Both the position numbers and the translations under genes were made by a program. Under the pieces are notes generated by a model. The model had not been told where the DNA came from. It worked only from the letters and a program-made list of their open reading frames with translations, and did not search any database. 64,000 nucleotides of DNA from Chitinophaga niabensis. GTDB lineage: Bacteria > Bacteroidota > Bacteroidia > Chitinophagales > Chitinophagaceae. This document shows, in pieces, positions 51,656 to 61,684 of the stretch. Numbering within the stretch: the first letter of the stretch is position 1; each line of letters opens with the position of its first letter. The stretch is from NCBI RefSeq assembly GCF_900129465.1, contig NZ_FSRA01000001.1, forward strand, positions 3,908,482 through 3,972,481, in the 5' to 3' direction.

Positions 51656-53362
51656 ATGTTCCTGACGAATGAAACACTACAGGCTATCTGCCGTACCTTC
51701 CTCCATTCTATCTGGCAGGGCATGATCGCTGCTGCTCTCGCAGGGATCATCCTCTGGGGTACCCGTCATTCTTCTGCCCGTACACGTTACAATCTGCTGG
51801 GCCTCCTTCTATTGTTGAGCTTCCTTACATCCGGCATCACTTTATATACTGAACTGGGCAATACTGCAGCCGCCATTGCAAATACGCCCGGAACTGATAT
51901 AGATGCCACAACAGCTGTACTGCCACTGCATCCCGGGCAGATGATCATCCAATACATGAACGAGCATACTCCCTGGTTCATGATGGCCTGGGCGCTTATT
52001 TTCCTGGTAAAATGCATCCGGTTAACTACTGGCTTCTATTACATACACCGGATCAGAAGGATTAACACCGGGCCGGTTCCGGCACACTGGGAAGAAACGT
52101 TGATAAAGTTATCTCACTCGCTCGGTATTCAGAAAGCAGTTCGTTTATTAGAATCCGGTATTGTAAAAACCCCCGTTACCATTGGATTCTTTAAACCTGT
52201 TATCTTCCTCCCTCTTGGACTGTTAGCCCAGTTACCGGCGGACCAGGTAGAAACTATCCTGCTGCATGAACTGGCACATATCCGCAGGAAAGATTACCTG
52301 GTAAATATCCTGCACAGCTTCACGGAAACCATCTTCTTCTTCAACCCTGCGTTCCTTTGGATCTCTGCACGCCTGCGGGAAGAAAGGGAAGCATGTTGTG
52401 ATGATATTGTTGTGGAGCATACCCCGCACAAAGCCACCTATCTGCATGCCCTTGTAGCATTTGAAGAGCAGGCCGTCGCAGGAACTTCCCTGCAGCTAAG
52501 GCTTGGCAATACAAAAGATCATTTACTACAACGCGTGAAACGTATGCTTACACGCGAAAACAAAAAGTTAACTATCATGGAAAGAATCTCACTGATCTTT
52601 GGCCTGATCGCTATAACCGCCTTTAGCTTCATGCCGGAGAAAGAACTGGCTAAAGCTGCTCCGGTTAGTCCACATTCTGCAGGGTCACTGGTTTATTATG
52701 TACCCACCCCTGTACAGGCCGCCGATACGCCGAAGCCTAAAAAAGACAAATGGGTTTCCAAACCGGCTCCTAAGAAAAGGCTTACATCCACAGATACCGT
52801 CCTGTTCAAAAAACCTGTATGGAAGGATAAATATGTAACGGATACAGTACGGTTTGCTACCCTTAAATACAAGGATAAATATGCAACAGATACAGTACGG
52901 TTGGTTACCTTTAAATCCAGGGATAAATACGTAACAGATACAGTACGGTTCAGCAAACCGGTACTCAAAAAGAAGCTGGCCTCTACGGATACCGTATACT
53001 TTAACCAACCCATTCCTAAAAAGAAAAGGTTTACCACTACAGATACTGTTCTGTTTAAAAAGCCGGTACCAAAAAAATCTGCTAAACCAGCAGAAAGCAG
53101 CCTGTTCCTGAAGAAAAAATGGACAGAACTTCCACCCGAAAGGCAAACGGAAAAAAAGAAACTATTTGTCCTGGCAGAAACCAAACTTTCTGCCAGCGGA
53201 GATCAGCCCCGCACCAAGAAAGCTCCTCCTGCACTAAAGCCGGCAGATAAAGATATCAAGAAGAAAAAGGAAGAAGAGACCCAACTACGTTCCAAATTTT
53301 TTGGCGACTACCTACCTGAAGGAATACGCGAGAAAGTAAACCCGAAGGAAAAAAATTGTTGA
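51656..53362 (+). CDS. M56 family metallopeptidase (BlaR1/MecR1-like) with C-terminal repeats
   Basis: A 568-residue membrane protease. Membrane helices lie near 15-35, 40-62 and 100-120, then a gluzincin-type zinc site LLHELAHIRRKDYLV (His204, Glu205, His208) with downstream EREACCDDIVV giving the third ligand. Another helix is near 305-320. The C-terminus lacks the penicillin-binding sensor of classical BlaR1; instead it has six to seven degenerate repeats around DKYVTDTVRF, then a Lys-rich tail. It should cleave BlaI in response to an envelope signal read by this repeat region or a partner. Confidence 0.9.
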   Translation: MFLTNETLQAICRTFLHSIWQGMIAAALAGIILWGTRHSSARTRYNLLGLLLLLSFLTSGITLYTELGNTAAAIANTPGTDIDATTAVLPLHPGQMIIQYMNEHTPWFMMAWALIFLVKCIRLTTGFYYIHRIRRINTGPVPAHWEETLIKLSHSLGIQKAVRLLESGIVKTPVTIGFFKPVIFLPLGLLAQLPADQVETILLHELAHIRRKDYLVNILHSFTETIFFFNPAFLWISARLREEREACCDDIVVEHTPHKATYLHALVAFEEQAVAGTSLQLRLGNTKDHLLQRVKRMLTRENKKLTIMERISLIFGLIAITAFSFMPEKELAKAAPVSPHSAGSLVYYVPTPVQAADTPKPKKDKWVSKPAPKKRLTSTDTVLFKKPVWKDKYVTDTVRFATLKYKDKYATDTVRLVTFKSRDKYVTDTVRFSKPVLKKKLASTDTVYFNQPIPKKKRFTTTDTVLFKKPVPKKSAKPAESSLFLKKKWTELPPERQTEKKKLFVLAETKLSASGDQPRTKKAPPALKPADKDIKKKKEEETQLRSKFFGDYLPEGIREKVNPKEKNC

Positions 53363-53388
53363 TCCCTGATTGCTCTTTAAATGATAAA

Positions 53389-53425
53389 AAATGCCCCAAA
53401 AAGTTAAACACTTTTTGGGGCATTT
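53389..53425. terminator. Bidirectional intrinsic terminator
   Basis: A perfect stem of about 15 bp (AAATGCCCCAAAAAG and its complement) with a 7-nt loop between the convergent M56 and SIS genes. Confidence 0.9.
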
Positions 53426-53449
53426 CATACCACGGGCCTTTAATTTGTA

Positions 53450-54211
53450 TTACACACCAGCGATCCTTTCTTTGTAAGTAGCCAGGGCATCTTCCAATCT
53501 TTCCCTGGCGGTATTATCCCCAGGCACATTATGAGAGGGATGAATATGCAGTTTAACTCCCCGCTCTGCCAATATCTCTGCAATGGTGCATACCGTCATC
53601 CAAACACAGGTTATAAATGCCATGGTGGAAACAGGGCCTATTTTATCCTGATGCCCTTTTAAGGGTACGGAAGCATCTCCTATCGGTGCGCAGGAATCTA
53701 CCACAATATCTGCCACATCGAAAATTGTTTTACCACTGGAATGGCGGGTCTGTTTTCCCTTCGCCTCTGCGGCAGATCCAAAGGCAATCACTTTCATACC
53801 TCGTTTTTTGGCATCCAGTGCTATGTCTATATTCACATTATTAATACCCGAATGGGAGAATAACCACATGGTATCCCTTGTGTCAAAATTGTAACCTTTC
53901 ATGATCTCTATTCCATATCCTTCCACCCTTTCCAGGAACACGAACTGATGTACACCCATTTCTCCCGTGATACGGGTAAAAAAAGTGAGGGGCAGTTCTA
54001 TCATGGGATGGAAACCAACAAAACCACCAATGCGGGGATACATTTCTTCAATGGGAATGGTGGCATGCCCGCAGCCAAAAGTATGTACCCAACGGCCGCA
54101 TGCGATGCTATCCGCCATTGTTTCCGCAGCTTTCCGGATATTATCCATCTGCGTTTCTTCTATCCGGGTCATTACTTCCCGGGCATTGGTGAGCCATTGT
54201 TTTGCAAGCAT
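53450..54211 (-). CDS. SIS-domain sugar isomerase-like protein (UPF0309 type)
   Basis: A 253-residue protein from the ATG at 54209-54211; the frame runs further but that would overlap the MFS gene. The SIS fold binds phosphosugars: VHTFGCGHATIPIEEM (about 43-58) and TMWLFSHSGINNVNIDIALDAKKRG (about 113-137), with GHQDKIGPVS later. It resembles the UPF0309 sugar-isomerase-domain proteins, which lie close to MurQ-type etherases but have no proven reaction. It is the last gene after the ROK kinase and MFS carrier, and probably acts on their product. Confidence 0.88.
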   Translation of the reverse strand: MLAKQWLTNAREVMTRIEETQMDNIRKAAETMADSIACGRWVHTFGCGHATIPIEEMYPRIGGFVGFHPMIELPLTFFTRITGEMGVHQFVFLERVEGYGIEIMKGYNFDTRDTMWLFSHSGINNVNIDIALDAKKRGMKVIAFGSAAEAKGKQTRHSSGKTIFDVADIVVDSCAPIGDASVPLKGHQDKIGPVSTMAFITCVWMTVCTIAEILAERGVKLHIHPSHNVPGDNTARERLEDALATYKERIAGV

Positions 54212-54222
54212 ATGTTGATGTT

Positions 54223-55389
54223 TTATTTTAATCTTCGTACGATACTGCTGCAGATCAGCATCATCACCAGCCACTCTGCAAATGCCACCGTTATCAGGTG
54301 CTGTACGCCGTAATGCTGTACGACCAGCCCCATCATATAGTTCACCAGCATATTGCCGGTTAGCGCAATAACCAGCACAAAACTGAAAGCAGTAGCAGAT
54401 TGTGTGCTGTAACGCTCTCCCACAAAACCAAGCATGATGGGGAATCCTCCTGCCAGTCCTGCTCCCAGCAATATCAGCCCTGCTGCGGACACAGGGAAAG
54501 TGGTACCTGAACGTAACAACAGGATGCCCACAGGCATAAGTAGTAATGAAATGAGTAACATATGCTGTGGGGAAACGGTACGGAAAATACTACCGGTGAG
54601 TAACCGCATAACAGTCATTCCGGCTACGTAGAGAGAAAGGGCATATAAAGCACTGCTTTCCTCCATGTGGTCCCCGGCGGTTAAATAGGTAGTGGTCCAG
54701 TTATTGATGATGGCTTCAAAGCTGCTCTGGCAAAAGAGAAAGAAACCGATCAGTACCAGGGTGAGATCGGCAAACATTTTTCCGCTATTAGCTAAAGGAA
54801 AACCCTTTTGTTGTTTAGCAGGCGGAAAATTGATGCAGGTGTAGAGAACTGCCATCACCAGCGTCAGCCATCCTATTGCAGAAACTATTTCATTCCATGC
54901 ATAGTGATCTTTTAAAGCACCCAGTACCTGCGGCATACCTAATGCACCGATACCAAATGATACGCCTAAGAGGCTCAGCGAAGCTCCTTTTCCGCGTGTA
55001 CTGATATCCGCTACCACCGCATTGGTAGCACCATTGATCACGCCTCCGGATAATCCGAAAATAAAGATGCAACCTTTTAACTGGTCAATTCCTGACGCAT
55101 ATGCAATGCCCTGAAAACCGGCACACAAACCCACACAGGCCAGGATCAACATCAGCTTATAACCATACCTGTCACTGATAGGGCCAAACAACAATGAACC
55201 GGTGAGGATACCGATGGGCATGATGGAGAAAAGTGTTCCTGCTTCAACGCCATCCAGCCCAAATTTCAACCGGAGGTCCAGCACTACGGTCCCTAATGTG
55301 ATCAGCGTTACGCCGAATAACAACAAACCCAAACAGGCCGCCCAGAATACGAGGTGTTTATTGTACATACTTTCTTGCTGGTTAATCAT
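54223..55389 (-). CDS. MFS sugar transporter
   Basis: A 388-residue inner-membrane carrier with about 12 helices. It starts at the ATG at 55387-55389, which overlaps the ROK stop by 8 nt; an ATG at 55368 is a second possibility. The MFS signature between helices 2 and 3 is visible (LLFGPISDRYGYKLMLI). The fold of the N-terminus resembles the fucose/N-acetylhexosamine permease group. Sandwiched between kinase and isomerase genes, it should import the monosaccharide that the ROK protein phosphorylates. Confidence 0.9.
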   Translation of the reverse strand: MINQQESMYNKHLVFWAACLGLLLFGVTLITLGTVVLDLRLKFGLDGVEAGTLFSIMPIGILTGSLLFGPISDRYGYKLMLILACVGLCAGFQGIAYASGIDQLKGCIFIFGLSGGVINGATNAVVADISTRGKGASLSLLGVSFGIGALGMPQVLGALKDHYAWNEIVSAIGWLTLVMAVLYTCINFPPAKQQKGFPLANSGKMFADLTLVLIGFFLFCQSSFEAIINNWTTTYLTAGDHMEESSALYALSLYVAGMTVMRLLTGSIFRTVSPQHMLLISLLLMPVGILLLRSGTTFPVSAAGLILLGAGLAGGFPIMLGFVGERYSTQSATAFSFVLVIALTGNMLVNYMMGLVVQHYGVQHLITVAFAEWLVMMLICSSIVRRLK

Positions 55390-56296
55390 GTAATGCCCTA
55401 TATGCTGCTCCGTATAATCCCGCATCAGTGCCCAAACCTGAGACTTCCAGTCTTACCTGCTTCATGCTGATGGGTTGTGCCCACCTGGCTGCTTCAGCGG
55501 CAATCACGGGAAGGAATTCTGCTGCCGGGCCAAATACGCCACCACCAAAGATTATCTTCTCCGGGTTGAATAAGCTGACCAGGTTTGCTGTAGCCATGGC
55601 CCACAGCGATATACTTTGCAGGATAACTTCCACAGCGATATGATCATTTTTCCGGTAGGCTGCAAACACATCCTGTGCGCTCAATGCATCTTTACGGAGG
55701 ATGCCATTATAGGCAGGATCTTTCAGGATCAGCTGAAGTGCAACTTTAACGATCCCTTCCCCGGAAGCCATGCTTTCAAAACAACCACAGTCCGTATAGG
55801 TATTTTGAAAAGGCCGGTCCAGTGCCATCCAGCCTATAGCCCCGGCTATTCCTTTTGATCCCTGCAATACCTCTCCATTAATAAGGATCCCTGCCCCTAT
55901 TCCTGTTCCTACTGCAAGGAATATAGCATCTTTGCAACCCTGCGCATTGCCCTGCCAGATCTCTCCCAGTATATAGCAGGAACGGTCGCTTTCAATGAAA
56001 ACAGGCGTATTTCCTGCGATAGTTTTCATTTCCGCTAATAAAGGATAATCTTCCCAGCCGGGAATATTAGGTGCCCATACGGTACCACGCTGATGCCTGC
56101 AGATACCGGGAACGGCAATACCTATTGCATTCACTTGTATGGGTATCTGCTGCACCGCATCTGTGATCAATGCCCCCACAGCCTTGCCCGCACGTTTATC
56201 CAGGGGATAGGAAGTTCTATGCAGCATTTCGCCATCATCAGAAAAAACAGCCAGCGCTAATTTTGTTCCTCCAAGGTCAACCGCCAGTACAGCCAT
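55382..56296 (-). CDS. ROK-family sugar kinase, divergent zinc site
   Basis: A 304-residue kinase of the ROK family (glucokinase, N-acetylglucosamine or N-acetylmannosamine kinase type). The phosphate motif VDLGGTK is at residues 6-12, the catalytic region ESDRSC near 102-107 and GTGIGAGILINGEV near 130-143. The ROK zinc motif is degenerate: the usual GHM-V start reads GWMAL, and only YTDCGCFES remains of the CxCGxxGCxE block. A fully zinc-coordinating site is thus unlikely. First gene of the kinase-MFS-SIS operon, after the terminator that closes the SusC/D operon. Confidence 0.9.
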   Translation of the reverse strand: MAVLAVDLGGTKLALAVFSDDGEMLHRTSYPLDKRAGKAVGALITDAVQQIPIQVNAIGIAVPGICRHQRGTVWAPNIPGWEDYPLLAEMKTIAGNTPVFIESDRSCYILGEIWQGNAQGCKDAIFLAVGTGIGAGILINGEVLQGSKGIAGAIGWMALDRPFQNTYTDCGCFESMASGEGIVKVALQLILKDPAYNGILRKDALSAQDVFAAYRKNDHIAVEVILQSISLWAMATANLVSLFNPEKIIFGGGVFGPAAEFLPVIAAEAARWAQPISMKQVRLEVSGLGTDAGLYGAAYRALHD

Positions 56297-56372
56297 GAGT
56301 TAAAGCTTAAGGGTTCATAACGTATTATATTGTTAGACAAACAAATAATTGCCATCCGTTACTCAGGGGCAT

Positions 56373-56404
56373 AAAAAAAGCCGCCCTATAGAGAGGGCGG
56401 CTTT
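56373..56404 (-). terminator. Intrinsic terminator of locus D SusC/SusD
   Basis: An 11-bp perfect stem (AAAGCCGCCCT and its complement), 6-nt loop and T7 on the minus strand, 21 bp after the SusD stop. It separates the SusC/D operon from the ROK operon. Confidence 0.9.
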
Positions 56405-56424
56405 CATTAAGCAGGGTTTCAACA

Positions 56425-58233
56425 TTAGTAACCGGGAAATTGGACCAGCTTTTTATTCCGGTCGATCTCACTTTGAGGGATGGGGTAGAAATAATATTTA
56501 TTATTCCAGGCTGCCCTGGTGAACACCACCGTTCTTTTATGGAACGCAGGATCTGAGAGGGTTGTTCCTCCTTCTATGTTCATGCCATGGAATTGGCCAC
56601 CCTGGTGAGAGGCCGCGTCGTCTGTTATTTTCCAGCGGCGGACATCCCAGTAACGATGACCTTCAAACATAAGCTCTATCTGCCTTTCCTGGCGGATGTG
56701 CTTCCTCATTTCTTCCTGCGTACCTCCTGTTAATGCCGGAAGGCCGGAACGCTGACGTACGAGATTGAGATAAGTAAGGATATTGGGATCAGCGGGATTG
56801 TATTCATTCAATGCTTCTGCATAGTTCAGATAGATCTCCGCAAGGCGGATCATCATAGCAGGGCGTGCCGTGGATTTATTATTCCTGAAATCTGTATTGG
56901 GATGAATATTTTTTCTGGCAGTATAACCTGTGCTGGGCCAGTCTCTTGCAGAACCCTGCTTACCACTGTTACCTGTGAAATAGAACTCTACCCTTGTTTG
57001 ACCGGAGGTTGCTATTACAGGGATGGTAGAACCGTTAAAGGTTACACTTACGTAGAACCTCGGTTCACGGCCAACATACATATTGTTGGTACCTGCCACA
57101 TAGTGGATATTACCAGTTGTTGTATAACCGGTTTCTGTATAACTGCTGGTTGGATCTGTAATGGCCTTTCCATCTGCCATGCGGAAAACATCCACACTTT
57201 CCTGCGGAACGGCAATACCATTCCATGCGTTTCCATTGGAAGCACGGGGAGAGCAGTGGCGTTCCCATTGCCCGTTTGCTGTATTAGACCTGATCCAGAT
57301 GCCTTCTTTTGAGTAGCCGTCGAAGAAGAGATTACGGTAAGAAAGGAATCCTGCCATGAAAGGATTGGGATCTGTTACTTTAAACAACTGGAAACGGTTG
57401 ATCTGGATCACAGCTAAAGCTGCGTCAGCCGCAGCCTTCCAGCGCTCCTTATCATACGTTTGATTGAACAGCACGGTACCATCCGCATTTTTGAAGTTGG
57501 CCAAAGCTGTGTTGCCATTAAATAAGGGACTGGCGTGAAATAACAGGATCTGCGACTTCACGGCAGCGATCACGGCTTTATTGATACGGCCGGTCTGTGT
57601 ATTATCCACTTCTGAAGGGTTGCCCGGATTCATGTGTTGTACCGGTACATCTTCATTGGCTTTGTTCATTTCTTCCAATACATATGCCACACATTGGTCC
57701 CAGGTGCTTCTTGGGATCTGAAAATTTGCACTGGCTTCTGCAGGCTCCTCTCCCATTAACACTACGGGGCCATATTGTTTCATCATCAGCCAGTAATAGT
57801 AGGCTCTTAAAAAACGGGCTTCTGCTTTATACTGTTTTAATAACTGCACGCCATTAGGCTGTTCCTGGATCTCTTTGTTCTGATCTGCATTCCGGAGGAA
57901 GATACCACAGAGGCGAATGGTCTGGTAGTAGGGGTTCCAGTTATTAGGACTGGCATTATCCGGCGTAATGGCACCTGAGTTCATTCCAGGTTGTACCCAT
58001 GCGTAATCCGCTTCGTCACATTGCCCGCTCCAGCCATTGGCATATGGCTGGTCCCACATATCCGGCATAGAATTATAGCAACGGGCCAGCCATTGTTCCG
58101 TCATGCTTCTGTTGGTGAAAATATCTTTCATGGTGGTGATATTGTCCGGCACCGTATCCAGGAAGCCCTTTCTGCAACCTGCAACCAACAGCAGGCTCAG
58201 CATGAGTATCGTGATTTTATTTTTGTAGTTCAT
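56425..58233 (-). CDS. RagB/SusD family nutrient-binding lipoprotein (locus D)
   Basis: A 602-residue surface lipoprotein with a signal peptide and lipobox (LLLVAGC). SusD features include KAEARFLRAYYYWLMMKQYGPVVL, AEIYLNYAEALNEYNPADPN and the end block RQIELMFEGHRYWDVRRWKITDDAAS with FYPIPQSEIDRN. It starts 11 bp after SusC stops. It is the longest SusD here and belongs to the common SusD class rather than the short type of loci B and C. Confidence 0.95.
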   Translation of the reverse strand: MNYKNKITILMLSLLLVAGCRKGFLDTVPDNITTMKDIFTNRSMTEQWLARCYNSMPDMWDQPYANGWSGQCDEADYAWVQPGMNSGAITPDNASPNNWNPYYQTIRLCGIFLRNADQNKEIQEQPNGVQLLKQYKAEARFLRAYYYWLMMKQYGPVVLMGEEPAEASANFQIPRSTWDQCVAYVLEEMNKANEDVPVQHMNPGNPSEVDNTQTGRINKAVIAAVKSQILLFHASPLFNGNTALANFKNADGTVLFNQTYDKERWKAAADAALAVIQINRFQLFKVTDPNPFMAGFLSYRNLFFDGYSKEGIWIRSNTANGQWERHCSPRASNGNAWNGIAVPQESVDVFRMADGKAITDPTSSYTETGYTTTGNIHYVAGTNNMYVGREPRFYVSVTFNGSTIPVIATSGQTRVEFYFTGNSGKQGSARDWPSTGYTARKNIHPNTDFRNNKSTARPAMMIRLAEIYLNYAEALNEYNPADPNILTYLNLVRQRSGLPALTGGTQEEMRKHIRQERQIELMFEGHRYWDVRRWKITDDAASHQGGQFHGMNIEGGTTLSDPAFHKRTVVFTRAAWNNKYYFYPIPQSEIDRNKKLVQFPGY

Positions 58234-58244
58234 TGTACGCAGTT

Positions 58245-61200
58245 TTAAAGGAAGTTTACACGAATTCCAAAATTGAAAGCGGAGAGCTGCGGATAGCGGT
58301 AACCTCTGCCTTCTGTTAATTCAGGATCCCATATTTTCCACGGAGAGAAAGTGACCAGGTTAGTGGCCTGCAGGTATGCCCTTAGGTTCTTCACACCGAA
58401 ACGTTGCAGGCTTTTCACGCTGAAGTTGTATCCGATCATCACTTCCTTGAGACGGATGTAATCAGCTCTCTTTATCCACCAGGTACTTTCATAATAGTTG
58501 GTGGTGATATCCTGGCGGGTAGACATGCGTGGGTAGAACGGACGGGGATTTGGATTATCCGGCGTCCATCTGTTCAGCGCCTGCGTATACAGGTTACCAA
58601 TAGTGGGGCCTTCGTAGAATGGATTGGTGCTATGCCCGGAAGCATACATAAAATCTACGAGTGCGGCACCCTGCCAGAACATGAAGAGGTCAAAACGTTT
58701 AACGGTAGCGCTCAGGTTGAGGCCATATAAGATCCGTGGTACTTCTCCGTAACCGATCGCTTTGGTATCAAAGCTGTTGATCTGGCCATCTCCGTTGAGG
58801 TCCTCATATTTGATATCGCCGGGGCGAACATCACCTGCCTGTTTCGGAGAACGCAGGATCTCTGCTGAATCAGCAAACAGCCCCAGTGCCACATATCCGA
58901 AACGCTGACTGATGGAATGGCCGGTGCGGTTCAGCCAGGGGTATTGCCATGGTGGCAATCCGTCTGCTATTGCCAGGTTCTTGTTAAAGTTGAAATTACC
59001 GCGGAAATTGATCCGGTAATCCCTGTTGAATTCATGGTTATATTCGAGCGTAACATCTATGCCTTTATTGGAGGTAATACCTACGTTACCGTAAGGCAGG
59101 TTAGCAGCGGTGTAACCAGAAGAATAGGGCACATCCAGCTGACGGGTAAGGATCCCGGTACGGTGTTCTTTGAACAGGTCTACGATGAGCGATAACCTGT
59201 CCCGCAATACTTTTATTTCAATACCAAGGTTCTGGCGTTTACCAGTTTCCCAGCTTACATCAGAGCCTGCCAATCCTTCTTCATATCCATTGTAGGATAC
59301 CTGGCTGCCGGGTATGCCGAATGTAAATCCACCCGCTGTGTTGATCCTTGTCAGGAACAGGAAACGGTTACCTGTGTTACTGTTACCCGTTAATCCGTAA
59401 GTGTAACGGAATTTCAGGTAAGAAATGGTGTTTTTAAGCGGTTCGAAAAATGCTTCATTAGACGCTACCCAACCTGCACCAAAAGACGGGAAGAAACCGA
59501 AACGTTTTTTAGGTGTAAAGTTCTCCGCTCCATTATATCCGAAATTACCTTCCACGAAATAGCGGTTGCTATAGCCATAGGTAACCCTTCCGCTAAAACC
59601 CCTGATCCGGAAAGGGATAGACGCTACCAGGTCGGCAGCATCCCCGTTGATATAATCAGACTGGTTAAACAATGCTAATGCGGAAACTTCGTGTTTACCA
59701 AAATTTTGGGAATAATTAAGTGCTGTTTCTGTATAGAAGTTCCTGTTTCCACCTCTTGAACCTTCATATCCCAATACGTTGGAACCTGGTTCCACGAGCA
59801 TCATTTTAAGAGAAGAGTCCGGGTTCCTGCCTTCGGCAAAATAGGTCTGTACATTTCTCTTCCTGTTCAGGTTATTCCAGCTATAGCTATCGAAAGCAAA
59901 CATGGTGGTGAAGCTGAGCCCTTTCACCAGGAAATCCAGGTTCTGTTTCAAACGGATATTAGAGCGGACAGTATTACGGTATTCCGTAGCGTAACCACTC
60001 TGGGTCATATCACGATATGGGCTGTAGAAACCACCATTAGGTATCTTCGGCCATAAGCCATTTGAATACCGGGGAGGGATCATATGTGGCGGCACCTGTG
60101 CAGCGAGGTTGAAGAGTGTATTGGTTCCGATACCAGGGTAGTTACTATTGATAATAAATCCGTTTACACCTAATTCTATTTTAGTAGTTTTAGTTACATT
60201 GACATCTACGTTTGTGGTGAAATTAAAACGGTCCAGTTTGATAGAAGAATTATAGGATTGGATCTTATCCCTTTTCAGCATGCCTGTTTCAGAGTAATAA
60301 CCTGCGCCGATATAATAAGTGGCAAATTCAGATCCTCCTCTTACATTCAATAATGCTTTTCTGTTAGTGGCCCATTTGTTGAACAGTACATCGAACCAGT
60401 TCACATTGGGATACAGGTCCGGGTCTTCTCCTGTTTCATGTTTCCTGATCCTCTCTTCTGTATACAATGGTGTACGGCCACGCATCTCCAGGCCTTCGTT
60501 GTACATGTGCATAAACTCAGGAGCATTTACAAACTTCGGCAACTGTGTGAAACGGGTAATGGCCTGGTTCAACTCAACATTGATATTCGGCTTCCCTATC
60601 TTACCTGCTTTTGTATTTACGATAATTACGCCGTTAGCACCACGGGTACCATATACAGCAGTGGCAGAAGCATCTTTGAGGATGGTAAACGTTTCAATAT
60701 CCTCGGGATCGATATCTGTGATACTACGGCCGGGTACGCCATCCACAATCACCAGGGGACCTTGAGGGCTTGAACTGTAAGTGGAAATACCGCGGATATA
60801 AATGTCTGCTCCATCATATCCCGGCTCACCGCTTTTCTGCACGGAAACTATTCCGGCGAGGCGGCCTCCGAGTGCATTCGTTAAGCTACGGGCAGGCAGT
60901 TTCAGTTCGGAAGGTCTGATGGTGGATTGTGCACCAACCAGGCTTACTTTCTTTTGTATACCGAAACCTACTACCACTACTTCATTCAGGCCACCCTCTT
61001 TAGGTTCCAGTATTACATTCAGGTCCATTCGGTTCCGCACGCTGATACGCTGGGATTCATAACCTATAAATGAAAACTCAAGTGTATCTGTTGGCTCTAC
61101 ATCAATACTGTAAAAGCCTTCCGCGTTGGTGGTAGTTCCTGTCTGGGTACCGGGCACCCTGATGTTCACGCCGATAATGATACCTCCTATCTTATCCCTG

Positions 61201-61622
61201 ACGGTGCCTGACACCTTCATTTTAACCAATTCCTTCTTTACTTCTGCCGTTGGTTTTTTTTCGGTATCCGGCGATATGATATATTGCTGATCACTGATCT
61301 TGCTCACAACAAGATGATAAGGTTTCAGGGCAACCTGGATAGATGCAATGACCTTTTCATTATCTTCCTGCAATAGCTGTTCCGGTAATAACACATCTTT
61401 CGTGTATTTCTCATTGTGTACGATCCTCAGTTTGTATTTGCGGTATACTGTTTCCAGTACGCTCTTGAGTGGGATCATCCGCCCTGTTTTACGGGTGTCC
61501 TGGAACACCCCGGGCACTATACTGGCAAATGATTGCTGGGCTTGCAGATCGGCAATGGCTACCTGCATGAACAGGCACAGGCCGGCCACTCTCAGGCATA
61601 GCCTTAGAGATCCAAATTTCAT
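58245..61622 (-). CDS. SusC/RagA TonB-dependent receptor with STN domain (locus D)
   Basis: A 1,125-residue outer-membrane receptor with a direct signal peptide (MKFGSLRLCLRVAGLCLFMQVAIA). STN (MIPLKSVLETVYRKYKLRIVHNE), a carboxypeptidase-like domain (VSGTVRDKIGGIIIGVNIRVPG), the plug (VVGFGIQKKVSLVGAQSTIRPSELKLPAR and VIVDGVPGRSITDIDPEDIETFTILKDASATAVYG) and the barrel follow. It starts 62 bp after FecR. Unlike loci A-C it has no leader frame and no antisense hairpin upstream. Confidence 0.95.
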   Translation of the reverse strand: MKFGSLRLCLRVAGLCLFMQVAIADLQAQQSFASIVPGVFQDTRKTGRMIPLKSVLETVYRKYKLRIVHNEKYTKDVLLPEQLLQEDNEKVIASIQVALKPYHLVVSKISDQQYIISPDTEKKPTAEVKKELVKMKVSGTVRDKIGGIIIGVNIRVPGTQTGTTTNAEGFYSIDVEPTDTLEFSFIGYESQRISVRNRMDLNVILEPKEGGLNEVVVVGFGIQKKVSLVGAQSTIRPSELKLPARSLTNALGGRLAGIVSVQKSGEPGYDGADIYIRGISTYSSSPQGPLVIVDGVPGRSITDIDPEDIETFTILKDASATAVYGTRGANGVIIVNTKAGKIGKPNINVELNQAITRFTQLPKFVNAPEFMHMYNEGLEMRGRTPLYTEERIRKHETGEDPDLYPNVNWFDVLFNKWATNRKALLNVRGGSEFATYYIGAGYYSETGMLKRDKIQSYNSSIKLDRFNFTTNVDVNVTKTTKIELGVNGFIINSNYPGIGTNTLFNLAAQVPPHMIPPRYSNGLWPKIPNGGFYSPYRDMTQSGYATEYRNTVRSNIRLKQNLDFLVKGLSFTTMFAFDSYSWNNLNRKRNVQTYFAEGRNPDSSLKMMLVEPGSNVLGYEGSRGGNRNFYTETALNYSQNFGKHEVSALALFNQSDYINGDAADLVASIPFRIRGFSGRVTYGYSNRYFVEGNFGYNGAENFTPKKRFGFFPSFGAGWVASNEAFFEPLKNTISYLKFRYTYGLTGNSNTGNRFLFLTRINTAGGFTFGIPGSQVSYNGYEEGLAGSDVSWETGKRQNLGIEIKVLRDRLSLIVDLFKEHRTGILTRQLDVPYSSGYTAANLPYGNVGITSNKGIDVTLEYNHEFNRDYRINFRGNFNFNKNLAIADGLPPWQYPWLNRTGHSISQRFGYVALGLFADSAEILRSPKQAGDVRPGDIKYEDLNGDGQINSFDTKAIGYGEVPRILYGLNLSATVKRFDLFMFWQGAALVDFMYASGHSTNPFYEGPTIGNLYTQALNRWTPDNPNPRPFYPRMSTRQDITTNYYESTWWIKRADYIRLKEVMIGYNFSVKSLQRFGVKNLRAYLQATNLVTFSPWKIWDPELTEGRGYRYPQLSAFNFGIRVNFL

Positions 61623-61684
61623 AACGTTTAAATTTTGGTTAGATTTGAGGAACTATAAAGAAATGAATTCCGGTTTTCTTTCGG

